Source of the DNA: CALAED01 sp937891035
GTDB taxonomy: Bacteria > Actinomycetota > Actinomycetes > Streptosporangiales > Streptosporangiaceae
Assembly (NCBI GenBank): GCA_035642125.1
Contig: DASQSZ010000034.1
Location: forward strand, 3,921 to 67,920
DNA length: 64,000 nucleotides
Reading direction: 5' to 3'
How positions within the stretch are numbered: the first letter of the stretch is position 1; every line of letters starts with the position of its first letter. Both the position numbers and the translations under genes were made by a program. The notes under the pieces are model-generated. The model did no database searches, was not told the origin of the DNA, and was given only the letters and a program-made list of their open reading frames with translations. This document shows positions 17,359 through 23,934 of this stretch, piece after piece.

Positions 17359-17997
17359 TCAGTTGTGGCTGTGCCGCGCCGGCGTGAGCGCCGCGACGAC
17401 GCCGAGCCCGATGAACGTGCCGCCGACCACGTACCGCTCGCCGCGCAGGAACCGAGTGCTGCGGCGTAGCCATGGCCCCACCGTGCCGGCGAGCACCGCG
17501 TACGTGGTGTCGGTGCACAGCCCGATGAGGACGAAGCTCAGACCGAAGATCGCGGTCTGGATCGGGACCGGGCCTCGCGCGGGATCCACGAACTGCGGCA
17601 AGAAGGCGAGGAAGAACAGTGCGAGCTTCGGGTTGAGTGCGTTGACCAGGGCGCCATCGCGGAAGAGCCGCGCCTTCGAGGTGTCCGGAGCCGCCACGAA
17701 CGCCGCCTCCTCGCGGCTGAGCAGCTTGCATACGCCCAGATAGATCAGGTAGGCGGCCCCCGCGTACTTCACCACCGTGAACGCCAGTGATGACGACACG
17801 ATCAGCCAGGACAGGCCCGCGACCGCGCCGATCACCTGGACGAGGCTGCCCGTATGCACCCCCAGCACCGCGGTGACCCCCGCCCGCCGGCCGTGCCGAA
17901 CGCCCTGCGACACGACATAGAGCACCGCGGGCCCTGGAATGATCAACACGATCAGGGCGGTCGCGACGTACAGGGCAAGTGTGGAGATCGTCGGCAT
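17359..17997 (-). CDS. LysE/RhtB family amino-acid exporter
   Basis: A 212-residue protein with six membrane helices. The N-terminal helix with LIVLIIPGPAVLYVVSQGVRHGRRAG is the LysE family signature, and LNPKLALFFLAFLPQF follows the third helix. Members export lysine, threonine, homoserine or related metabolites. No adjacent regulator identifies the substrate. Confidence 0.9.
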   Translation of the reverse strand: MPTISTLALYVATALIVLIIPGPAVLYVVSQGVRHGRRAGVTAVLGVHTGSLVQVIGAVAGLSWLIVSSSLAFTVVKYAGAAYLIYLGVCKLLSREEAAFVAAPDTSKARLFRDGALVNALNPKLALFFLAFLPQFVDPARGPVPIQTAIFGLSFVLIGLCTDTTYAVLAGTVGPWLRRSTRFLRGERYVVGGTFIGLGVVAALTPARHSHN

Positions 17998-18118
17998 CGC
18001 CCCACGCTAACCACGAGCCGGCGGCCTCCGCCACGCAATTACCGCCCGGCCACATTGCGCTCCCCGCAACATGAACGCCCTCGTCATTGCCCGCCCCACC
18101 GCCGGGCAGGATGTCCAT

Positions 18119-18610
18119 ATGAAGGTCGTCGCGATCTCGGACACGCACGCGCCCCGGCGGTGGCGCTCCTGCCCGCCGGCCGTGGCCGAGCACCTGCGCG
18201 ACGCGGACCTGATCTTGCACGCCGGCGACGTTTGCGTGGCGGACGTGCTCGACGAACTCGCCGGCTACGCCCCCGTACGAGCCGTACTCGGCAACAACGA
18301 CGGCCCGGACGTGGCCGCCTGGGGCGCGCCGGAACGGCTCGAACTCGACATCGACGGCCTGCCGACGGCCATGGTCCACGACAGCGGCCCGGCCACGGGC
18401 CGGATCGCCAGGATGCGCCGCTGGTTCCCGGCCGCCGCCCTGGTGGTCTACGGGCATTCGCACATCCCGATGAACGAGACCGGTGACGGCGTCCGCATCT
18501 TCAACCCCGGCTCGCCCACCGACCGGCGCCGCCAGCCGCACGGCACCATCGGCCTGCTCACCATCGAAGCCGGCCGGCTGCTGCGCGCCACCATCCTCCC
18601 CGTCACTTGA
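18119..18610 (+). CDS. Metallophosphoesterase (YfcE/MJ0936-like)
   Basis: A 163-residue calcineurin-like phosphodiesterase. Metal-binding motifs appear in order: AISDTHAP (D-x-H), LILHAGDV (GD), VLGNNDG (GN[ND]) and VYGHSHIPM (GHSH). ATG 18119 begins directly before the first beta strand and follows AGGATG-type bases. Probable phosphodiesterase on small nucleotides or phosphoesters; substrate unknown. Confidence 0.92.
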   Translation: MKVVAISDTHAPRRWRSCPPAVAEHLRDADLILHAGDVCVADVLDELAGYAPVRAVLGNNDGPDVAAWGAPERLELDIDGLPTAMVHDSGPATGRIARMRRWFPAAALVVYGHSHIPMNETGDGVRIFNPGSPTDRRRQPHGTIGLLTIEAGRLLRATILPVT

Positions 18611-18723
18611 GCCGCGCTCGGCATACCAGCATGCGGTCCCGCCTGGTACGCCGGCTGGCCTGACCAGAGCGGGCAACGCATGCGACCGCCCCGCTCTGCG
18701 CTCCCGATATAGCGTCGCTTCCT

Positions 18724-19371
18724 GTGCAACTAGGTGTGGTGGTCACGCTGTCGGTAACCGTGGCCCTGGCGATCGCGGGTTACGGAGCGACGTACGTGAC
18801 GAATCTGCGTCTCGCGCGTCGCAAGGATCATCTGGATCGCGTCAATCGGCAGCTCAGTGAGCTCTACGGTCCGTTGTACGCCCAATCAGAGGCGGTTGAT
18901 CGAGCATGGCGGAAGTACGTCGCCCGGTATGGGGTCGTATGGGCCTCTCCGGTGCCCGCAACCGCTGAGCAGGCCGAGACCTGGCGGTTGTGGATGTCGA
19001 CGGTCTTCATGCCCCTCAACCGGCAGATGGTCGAGACGGTCGTCTCGCACGCCGACCTCCTCCGTGAGGACACCATTCCAGAGTGTCTGAAGGAGCTTTG
19101 TGCGCACGTGGCCTGCTACGAGCCGGTGCTCGCCCGCTGGCGAGAAGACGGATTCGCCTCGACCGCATTTGAGGGTCATGTTTCGATCGCGGGGGATTTC
19201 CCACGGGCGGCGTTGGAGGCCTACGTGCAGAGCTCGTTCGAGTCGCTGAAGCGCGAGCAGGCGCACCTGATCGCACAGATACAACAGCCGCGCTCCGCAC
19301 TGGCCAGGAGCGGCGATTCGGGGCGGCCACGGCGCCGCCGCGTCCGGCCGAGGCCACCTGAACCGACATGA
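18724..19371 (+). CDS. Membrane-anchored protein of unknown function
   Basis: A 215-residue protein with one N-terminal helix (about 5-25), then a mostly helical soluble part, and an Arg/Pro-rich C-terminus. The GTG start is about 12 bp after a TATAGC hexamer, so a very short leader is likely. I recognise no domain. It is the last chromosomal gene before the tRNA-Ser scar. Confidence 0.7.
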   Translation: MQLGVVVTLSVTVALAIAGYGATYVTNLRLARRKDHLDRVNRQLSELYGPLYAQSEAVDRAWRKYVARYGVVWASPVPATAEQAETWRLWMSTVFMPLNRQMVETVVSHADLLREDTIPECLKELCAHVACYEPVLARWREDGFASTAFEGHVSIAGDFPRAALEAYVQSSFESLKREQAHLIAQIQQPRSALARSGDSGRPRRRRVRPRPPEPT

Positions 19372-19479
19372 CCAGCAGCCCATGGCGGCATTCCTTGGCA
19401 TCCGGCTGTCTAGCGGCCGTCAAGGCGGGTCGCACCGGGGGTCGTTTCGCCTGGCCATAGGGCGAAATGTCGGGGTGAG

Positions 19480-19538
19480 CGGAGGGTGTGGGATTCGAAC
19501 CCACGAGACCGGTCACCCGGCCTAGCGGTTTTCAAGAC
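19480..19538 (-). mobile_element. Attachment-site scar: 3' part of tRNA-Ser(UGA)
   Basis: On the minus strand this reads as the anticodon loop CTTGAAA (anticodon TGA), the 3' anticodon-stem strand ACCGC, a long variable arm, a perfect T arm GTGGG-TTCGAAT-CCCAC and the acceptor strand ACCCTCC plus discriminator. The 5' anticodon strand should be GCGGT, but the DNA diverges after two bases and no D arm follows. A tRNA 3' fragment like this marks the end of an element integrated by a tyrosine recombinase, with the element on the higher-coordinate side. Confidence 0.72.
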
Positions 19539-19720
19539 AGACTAACCACAGAACCCGGCATCCCCCCGCATCCTCCGCAATCACATTGCGGCAGGCAGGC
19601 CGCGTCCCGCCCTCCCCCGAGAGGCCCGGCCATCTCCCCGTATCCCCCGCCGTCTGCGTCCATTGTGCGACCATTGGACGCAGGCCGGGACCCTGTCCGC
19701 CCGGATATTCTGGCGACGCC

Positions 19721-20032
19721 ATGCTGCTCGACGGATCCCCCAGCCAATCCGGCCCCGGCCTCACCGCCGTCTTCGACAACCTCACCGACGAACAGGCCGC
19801 CGGCCGCGCCTGCGTCGTCGGCCTCTGCCGCCGCTGCTTCACACCCGACCAGCCGGCCGCCTCCGTAGTGGTCGGCATCGCCAAGGCGACCGGCATGGAG
19901 GTGCGGGCATGCCGGTCCGGATGCGCCCAGCTGGTCGGGTGGGTGCCGCCGTCAATGTGGATTCAACCGGCCGTCAGACACCCGGATGGGGATATCCTGT
20001 CTCCCAGTGGATCAGGTACACCACAACGTTGA
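19721..20032 (+). CDS. Small Cys-containing protein of unknown function
   Basis: A 103-residue protein with LTDEQAAGRACVVGLCRRC and a later ACRSGCAQLV, spacing suggestive of a zinc-binding pair. A TATTCT hexamer about 9 bp upstream of the ATG suggests a leaderless mRNA. It is followed at once by a strong terminator hairpin overlapping its stop. The type is common on actinomycete plasmids and integrated elements; function unknown. Confidence 0.62.
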   Translation: MLLDGSPSQSGPGLTAVFDNLTDEQAAGRACVVGLCRRCFTPDQPAASVVVGIAKATGMEVRACRSGCAQLVGWVPPSMWIQPAVRHPDGDILSPSGSGTPQR

Positions 20033-20063
20033 GCCCCCGACCCGGCAAGGGATCGGGGGCTCA
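20029..20063. terminator. Bidirectional terminator hairpin
   Basis: GAGCCCCCGA (20031-20040) pairs perfectly with TCGGGGGCTC (20053-20062) across a 12-base loop, between two convergent genes. Confidence 0.75.
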
Positions 20064-20084
20064 GTGCTTTCGAGGTGGTGAGGT

Positions 20085-20306
20085 CTACAGATCGAAGTCG
20101 CCGGCCTTGACCCTGCGGATCAGATCTCCCGCCTCGCGGCGTGAAAATGTCAGCTTCGGCCCGTTGAGGTTCTTAGAGTCGCGGATCCCGGCGGTGTCGT
20201 CGCCGAAGTTGGCGACCTCGACGCACTGATCGCTCTCGCCGGAGTAGCTACTCGTGCGCCAGGCAGGGCGCGCTGGATCATGATGCGGCATCAGGTACGT
20301 TTCCAT
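20085..20306 (-). CDS. DUF397 domain protein
   Basis: A 73-residue protein with the DUF397 core: WRTSSYSGESDQCVEVANFGDDTAGIRDSKN and the F-R-R-E-A-G ending. DUF397 proteins are actinobacteria-specific and nearly always pair with an XRE/DUF5753 regulator, here directly upstream (16-bp gap). The pair has been described as toxin-antitoxin-like and as a developmental regulator, and is often on mobile DNA. Confidence 0.9.
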   Translation of the reverse strand: METYLMPHHDPARPAWRTSSYSGESDQCVEVANFGDDTAGIRDSKNLNGPKLTFSRREAGDLIRRVKAGDFDL

Positions 20307-20322
20307 CTCGTTGGGGGACTGG

Positions 20323-21252
20323 TCAGGTCATTGCCCGCTTGTGGCGGTCAATCATCGCGATGCTATCCGCCGGGCTTGCCGCGACTGCGATCAGTCGCTG
20401 GTATGCCACCTGGAAGCGCTCGACGTCTGTTTCCTCTTCAAGCAGGAGCTGGCCGGCGATGTTCTCGGAGTAGGCCGCATCGGGATCTTTAGGCTCCGGA
20501 AACTGCAAGATCGTGAATGGTCCGCTCAACCCTGGGTGAGCGCCGATGTCGAACGGCGCGACCTGGATCGTCACGCGCGGCAGCTCGGCGAGCTCGAGAA
20601 GTTGCTCGAGCTGGTCTCGCATGACTGCGTCGCCACCAACGTTGCGGTGGAGGACGGCCTCGTCCAGGACCGCGACGAGACGCAGCGGATCCTGCTCGCG
20701 AGTGAGTAGTTCTTGCCGCGCGGCGCGGATCAAAACCCGAGCGTCGATCTCATCGGTGCTCAGCTCGGCGGGGCCATCTCTCATGATGGCTCGGGCGTAG
20801 TCGGCGGTCTGAATCAATCCTGGGAGCATGCCGGACTGGAACGTCAGCAGGCTCGCAGCGCCGGCTTCGAGGCCCAGGTATGTCGAGTATCGCTCGCTCA
20901 GCATCTTGCGATAGGGGTGCCACCAGTCACGTTCTCGGCCCTGCCTAGCCAACATCAGCAAGTATTCGCGGCGGTCATCATCTTCGACGCTGTAGAGATC
21001 GAGCAGATCCGTTATGTCTCGTGGGCGAGGTCGTTGCCAGTGACCGCGCTCCATCCGCGCGAGCTTGCCCGGAGTCCAGTCCAGCCGGCGGTCGACGTCA
21101 ACCGCCGTAAGACCGGCCGCTTCGCGGAGCATCCGGAGTTCGGCCGATAGCTGGCGGCGACGGAGCGTAGGGCTCCGCCGTGGTTCGGTTTCTGGCATGG
21201 AGTCATCCTCCACGGTCACGGTGGGTTGGGTGATCGTAGCGGATTCGGACAC
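20323..21252 (-). CDS. XRE-family regulator with DUF5753 (Scr1-type)
   Basis: A 309-residue protein. The helix-turn-helix is at about 35-85 (LRMLREAAGLTAVDVDRRLDWTPGKLARMERG), followed by the DUF5753 domain (about 115-295, with YLGLEAGAASLLTFQS and IQTADYARAIM). An alternative start at ATG 21198 has GGAGG at 8-base spacing and would give 291 residues. It forms an operon with the DUF397 gene and probably autoregulates. Confidence 0.9.
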   Translation of the reverse strand: MSESATITQPTVTVEDDSMPETEPRRSPTLRRRQLSAELRMLREAAGLTAVDVDRRLDWTPGKLARMERGHWQRPRPRDITDLLDLYSVEDDDRREYLLMLARQGRERDWWHPYRKMLSERYSTYLGLEAGAASLLTFQSGMLPGLIQTADYARAIMRDGPAELSTDEIDARVLIRAARQELLTREQDPLRLVAVLDEAVLHRNVGGDAVMRDQLEQLLELAELPRVTIQVAPFDIGAHPGLSGPFTILQFPEPKDPDAAYSENIAGQLLLEEETDVERFQVAYQRLIAVAASPADSIAMIDRHKRAMT

Positions 21253-21385
21253 TGGCGGACCTTTCCGGCCTAAGTAAATTCGCCTATGGCTATTTCACCA
21301 TGGCTGCGGCATGCTACGGGAGTACCCCAGTCCACTGGCATGTGGCCGGTCCATCTCTCCGGCTATGACAGGGAGTGATCCCGAG

Positions 21386-21691
21386 ATGACGCAAGATGCA
21401 GACCGCCGGGAACGGTCCAGCAGCCCACCACCGACACCAGTCGACGATCAGACCCGCCGGTTCAACGAGTACCTCGTTGAGGTCATCGAGGAGCTCACCG
21501 GTTACCACGTCCGGATGTCCCACCTCGGTTTTTGGTGCGCCGACCGCGTCAGCCCGATCACTGAGCTGGAGGAGCAAGAAGGCGTCAAACGGACGCTTCA
21601 GTCCGTCGAACCCAAAGATCTTGTCGAGCAGATCCATGCGCAGGCGCGGATCACCCAGCGGATCGCGATGCGAGACGCCGCCCGAATCTGA
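21386..21691 (+). CDS. Hypothetical protein of the element
   Basis: A 101-residue soluble acidic protein. The central part TRRFNEYLVEVIEELTGYHVRMSHLGFWCADRV is predicted helical and the C-terminus is Gln/Arg-rich. ATG 21386 has AGGGAG 10 bases upstream. No family is recognised. It is divergent from the XRE gene and directly precedes the block of inverted repeats. Confidence 0.7.
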   Translation: MTQDADRRERSSSPPPTPVDDQTRRFNEYLVEVIEELTGYHVRMSHLGFWCADRVSPITELEEQEGVKRTLQSVEPKDLVEQIHAQARITQRIAMRDAARI

Positions 21692-21696
21692 TCGTC

Positions 21697-21936
21697 CCTC
21701 TCACTCCCTGGGGAGCGCCCGCCGCGCGCTGGCTGGGAAACCGTGACGCGCGGCGGGTCTCCGGGGGGAGTGAGAGGACGCGGGACACACGCCCCCAGTG
21801 CCGCCCGCCCCCGTGCGGCCTGGCAGGTGTCCCGTTACCGGGGGCTGCGCGGCCCACGTCCGGTGACCGCTCGGGCCGCGCAGCCCCCACCCCGAGACGC
21901 CGCGTGGCCCGGAAACGCCAGCCCCGGCACGCGGCG
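21697..21936. repeat. Block of four consecutive strong inverted repeats
   Basis: Within 240 non-coding bp: (1) CCTCTCACTCC at 21697 pairs with 21767-21777, enclosing CCCGCCGCGCG at 21718 paired with 21747-21757; (2) CGGGACAC at 21781 with 21827-21834; (3) a perfect 16-bp stem, 21840-21855 with 21873-21888; (4) CGCCGCGTG at 21898 with 21928-21936. The stems follow each other almost without gaps. This may be a structured RNA, an origin of replication or transfer, or an attenuator for the micro-genes that follow. Confidence 0.85.
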
Positions 21937-22005
21937 GACACACCCCCGGGTCCAACCCCGCCGCCCCGGGCCGCACGGCCAGAACCCGACAAGAAGGGAC
22001 CACCG

Positions 22006-22059
22006 ATGACCTCAAGACCGGGCGCGCTGGCGCCACCACCGGACAAGAAAGGCAAATGA
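22006..22059 (+). CDS. 17-residue leader-type peptide
   Basis: MTSRPGALAPPPDKKGK followed by a stop. A good ribosome site (AAGAAGGG, 7-base spacing) precedes the ATG, and its stop overlaps the next start (ATGA). It may act as a translational leader for the following gene. Confidence 0.5.
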   Translation: MTSRPGALAPPPDKKGK

Positions 22060-22274
22060 CCATGGGCTTCCTCAAGGACATCAAGAGCGGCCTCACCGAA
22101 GGCAACCTCACCCGCGGCGAGGTCCAGCGAGCCGCTACCAACGAGGAACGCGAGGTCCGCGCGTGCGAGGACCGCATTCGCCGCCACGGCGCCACCGAGG
22201 CCATCAACGCCAACCTCGAGCGGCACCGGGCCAGCCTGGAGAACCTCAACGGGGCTCTGCGCGACACCAAGTAA
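22056..22274 (+). CDS. Small charged helical protein
   Basis: A 72-residue protein starting MTMGFLKDIKSGLTEGNL and continuing as one long charged helix (EEREVRACEDRIRRHGATEA, then NANLERHRASLENLNGAL), likely a coiled coil. The start overlaps the leader peptide stop and has AAAGG upstream. No family is recognised. It is the first of a run of micro-genes. Confidence 0.7.
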   Translation: MTMGFLKDIKSGLTEGNLTRGEVQRAATNEEREVRACEDRIRRHGATEAINANLERHRASLENLNGALRDTK

Positions 22275-22281
22275 CAGACAC

Positions 22282-22310
22282 GCGGCCCCGGGCGCGGTGA
22301 CCTCATCACC
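22282..22310. repeat. 29-bp direct repeat, copy 1 (with imperfect hairpin)
   Basis: GCGGCCCCGGGCGCGGTGAC... is identical over 29 bp to 22822-22850. It lies in the gap after the 72-residue gene; GGTGA and TCACC within it pair, and flanking G/C arms pair imperfectly. Confidence 0.85.
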
Positions 22311-22363
22311 CGGCCCAGGGGCCCCGGACCGGACCAACCACCGAGAAGGAAAAGGAAACGGCA

Positions 22364-22513
22364 ATGTCCGACGACAAGAAGCAGGCGCTCAAGGCCGCCC
22401 GCGAGAACCTCGAGCACGTCGCCGCCCAAAGCACGGACGAGACCCCCGCCTACCAAAAGGCCAACAACGCCGTAATCAAGGCGGAGCAGGCCCTGCCCTG
22501 GTGGAAGCGCTGA
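22364..22513 (+). CDS. 49-residue Lys/Ala-rich protein
   Basis: Starts MSDDKKQALKAARENLEHVA and ends LPWWKR. A rich ribosome site (GAAGGAAAAGGAAA) precedes it. It is predicted to be helical, basic and amphipathic with an aromatic C-terminal end. Function unknown; likely part of the same transcript as its neighbours. Confidence 0.65.
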   Translation: MSDDKKQALKAARENLEHVAAQSTDETPAYQKANNAVIKAEQALPWWKR

Positions 22514-22554
22514 CCGCACCTGATCAGCACCCCTACAGGAAGGACTGACCCGTC

Positions 22555-22662
22555 ATGGCACAGATCAACAACATCACGATCACAGGGCAGGACACCGACA
22601 CACGAATCGGCGAAGTCACCAACGGTGACCTCGTCCTGACCACGGACAAGGGCGGGAAGTAG
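22555..22662 (+). CDS. 35-residue protein
   Basis: Starts MAQINNITITGQDTDTRIGE, ends TDKGGK. AGGAAGG lies about 11 bases upstream. The alternating hydrophobic pattern suggests a beta strand pair. It resembles in style the next micro-gene. Function unknown. Confidence 0.5.
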   Translation: MAQINNITITGQDTDTRIGEVTNGDLVLTTDKGGK

Positions 22663-22665
22663 CCC

Positions 22666-22800
22666 ATGGCGGTCTACGTCAATGGCGTCAAGGTCTCCGA
22701 CGGCGACCAATACGCGGCCGGCAACCAGGTAGGCGGGCGTGTCATCCGGAACGGCGAAGAGGTCCGGCAAGACGCCGATCCCGGCCCGGCGCCGCAGTAG
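22666..22800 (+). CDS. 44-residue protein
   Basis: Starts MAVYVNGVKVSDGDQYAAGN, 3 bp after the previous stop, using the GGGCGGGAAG at its end as ribosome site. It has a beta-rich pattern with two VNG/IRNG-type turns. Function unknown. Confidence 0.6.
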   Translation: MAVYVNGVKVSDGDQYAAGNQVGGRVIRNGEEVRQDADPGPAPQ

Positions 22801-22821
22801 CAATCAGCACCCCGAACTCAA

Positions 22822-22860
22822 GCGGCCCCGGGCGCGGTGACCTCATCACCAGCCCGGGGC
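22822..22860. terminator. 29-bp repeat copy 2 forming a perfect nested hairpin
   Basis: GGCCCCGGGC pairs with GCCCGGGGCC, and inside it GGTGA pairs with TCACC, giving a nearly perfect stem. It ends the run of micro-genes and probably terminates or attenuates transcription. Confidence 0.65.
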
Positions 22861-22891
22861 CTTAACCAGACCCCCGGGAGGGTCCGACCTG

Positions 22892-23125
22892 ATGGACGAC
22901 TCTATGAGCGCCGGATGGCTCACCGCCACCATCTCCCTGCCGACCGTGGCCGTCCTCGCCCTCATCGCGGGCGGTGCGGTAGCGCTGGCCTCCCTCGGCT
23001 GGCAGACGTGGCGGTGCAGCCGCCGGCACGCCGACATCGACGACACCGAGCCCACCGCGTGGGACGACCAGCCCCCGGCCACCACGGCCACCCCCGACCA
23101 TGACGCCGCCCGGGCGGCGAGCTGA
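22892..23125 (+). CDS. Small membrane protein of the transfer region
   Basis: A 77-residue protein with one helix (about 10-38, LTATISLPTVAVLALIAGG) and an acidic Pro/Thr-rich tail. ATG follows GGGAGGG at 9-base spacing. It lies 20 bp before the DUF2637 gene and is probably co-transcribed with it. Confidence 0.75.
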   Translation: MDDSMSAGWLTATISLPTVAVLALIAGGAVALASLGWQTWRCSRRHADIDDTEPTAWDDQPPATTATPDHDAARAAS

Positions 23126-23145
23126 CAACCCGGGAGACCACCCCC

Positions 23146-23934
23146 ATGACGCAGCACGCAACGCGGCCCACATCCGCCCAGATCGCCGGAGCGGCCTGCC
23201 TCGGCCTCCTTGTCACCGGCATCATCGTCGTCGCCTTCCGCGGTTCGTGGGGAGCGCTCCGCGACGCCGCGCTCGCCGCGCATTTCGACCGCAACGCCGC
23301 CGGCCTCTACCCGTTCGCCGTGGACGGTCTCCTCGTCGTCGCGATCGTCGCTGCCGTTTTGCTTCGCCACGACCGTGGAGCACGGCGCTACTGCCTCGGC
23401 ATCATCGGCGGCTACACCGTCGCGTCCTGGCTAATCAACTTCCTTCACGGGCTGGGGATGTTCCTGGCCGACCCGGCCACCGGCAAGCGGCCCGTACCAC
23501 CGTGGCCCGTGGTCGTGGTGATCGCGACACTGGTGATCGCGTCGATTTTTTTGGGGTCTCACCTGCTGGTTTTCGTGTGGCGACATCTGTACCCCACCAC
23601 GGGGGCCAGGCCCGAGGCGGCCGAGGTGTCGCAGGGCGCAACGCCCGCGTCGCAAGACGCAACGCCGCGTGTTGAGCTGCCACCGACCAACCTCGAGCTG
23701 GCTAAGGCCGCCTTCCGGGAGAGCCTGGCCCCCGACCGCCAACGGCTGTCACAAAGAGCCCTAGTGGAACGGTATGGAATCAAGGCGCGACAGGCCGCGA
23801 AGGTCCAAGACGAGGTGAATCGCGAGCTGACCGCCGAGCACGCCGCACCGAGCTCCACCGAGGCCACCGACGTCGCGGCGCAGCACACCCCGAACGGACG
23901 CGTCGACATCCGTGACGGGGCCGGTGGCCGCTGA
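23146..23934 (+). CDS. DUF2637 (SpdB-like) membrane protein
   Basis: A 262-residue protein. Residues about 10-135 form four membrane helices with the DUF2637 pattern (an Asp-containing helix DGLLVVAIVAAVLLRHDR and LGIIGGYTVASWLINFLHG). The C-terminal part contains a helix-turn-helix-like stretch (QRALVERYGIKARQAAKV). DUF2637 proteins accompany FtsK-type translocases on actinomycete conjugative elements and resemble spread proteins. Its stop overlaps the start of the translocase (TGATG). Confidence 0.88.
   Translation: MTQHATRPTSAQIAGAACLGLLVTGIIVVAFRGSWGALRDAALAAHFDRNAAGLYPFAVDGLLVVAIVAAVLLRHDRGARRYCLGIIGGYTVASWLINFLHGLGMFLADPATGKRPVPPWPVVVVIATLVIASIFLGSHLLVFVWRHLYPTTGARPEAAEVSQGATPASQDATPRVELPPTNLELAKAAFRESLAPDRQRLSQRALVERYGIKARQAAKVQDEVNRELTAEHAAPSSTEATDVAAQHTPNGRVDIRDGAGGR

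Noticed and set aside
17117..18676. A 519-codon open frame on the minus strand
   Set aside because: It covers LysE and phosphoesterase genes in another frame and has composition of an antisense shadow. Only its last 58 codons look like a real small membrane protein.
19480..19578. Complete tRNA (for example a selenocysteine-like tRNA) using a GGAGGATG at the far end as acceptor
   Set aside because: The anticodon stem has mismatches, the anticodon falls about eight bases too far from the 5' end, and the acceptor has a mismatch. A 3' fragment of tRNA-Ser(UGA) explains the data better.
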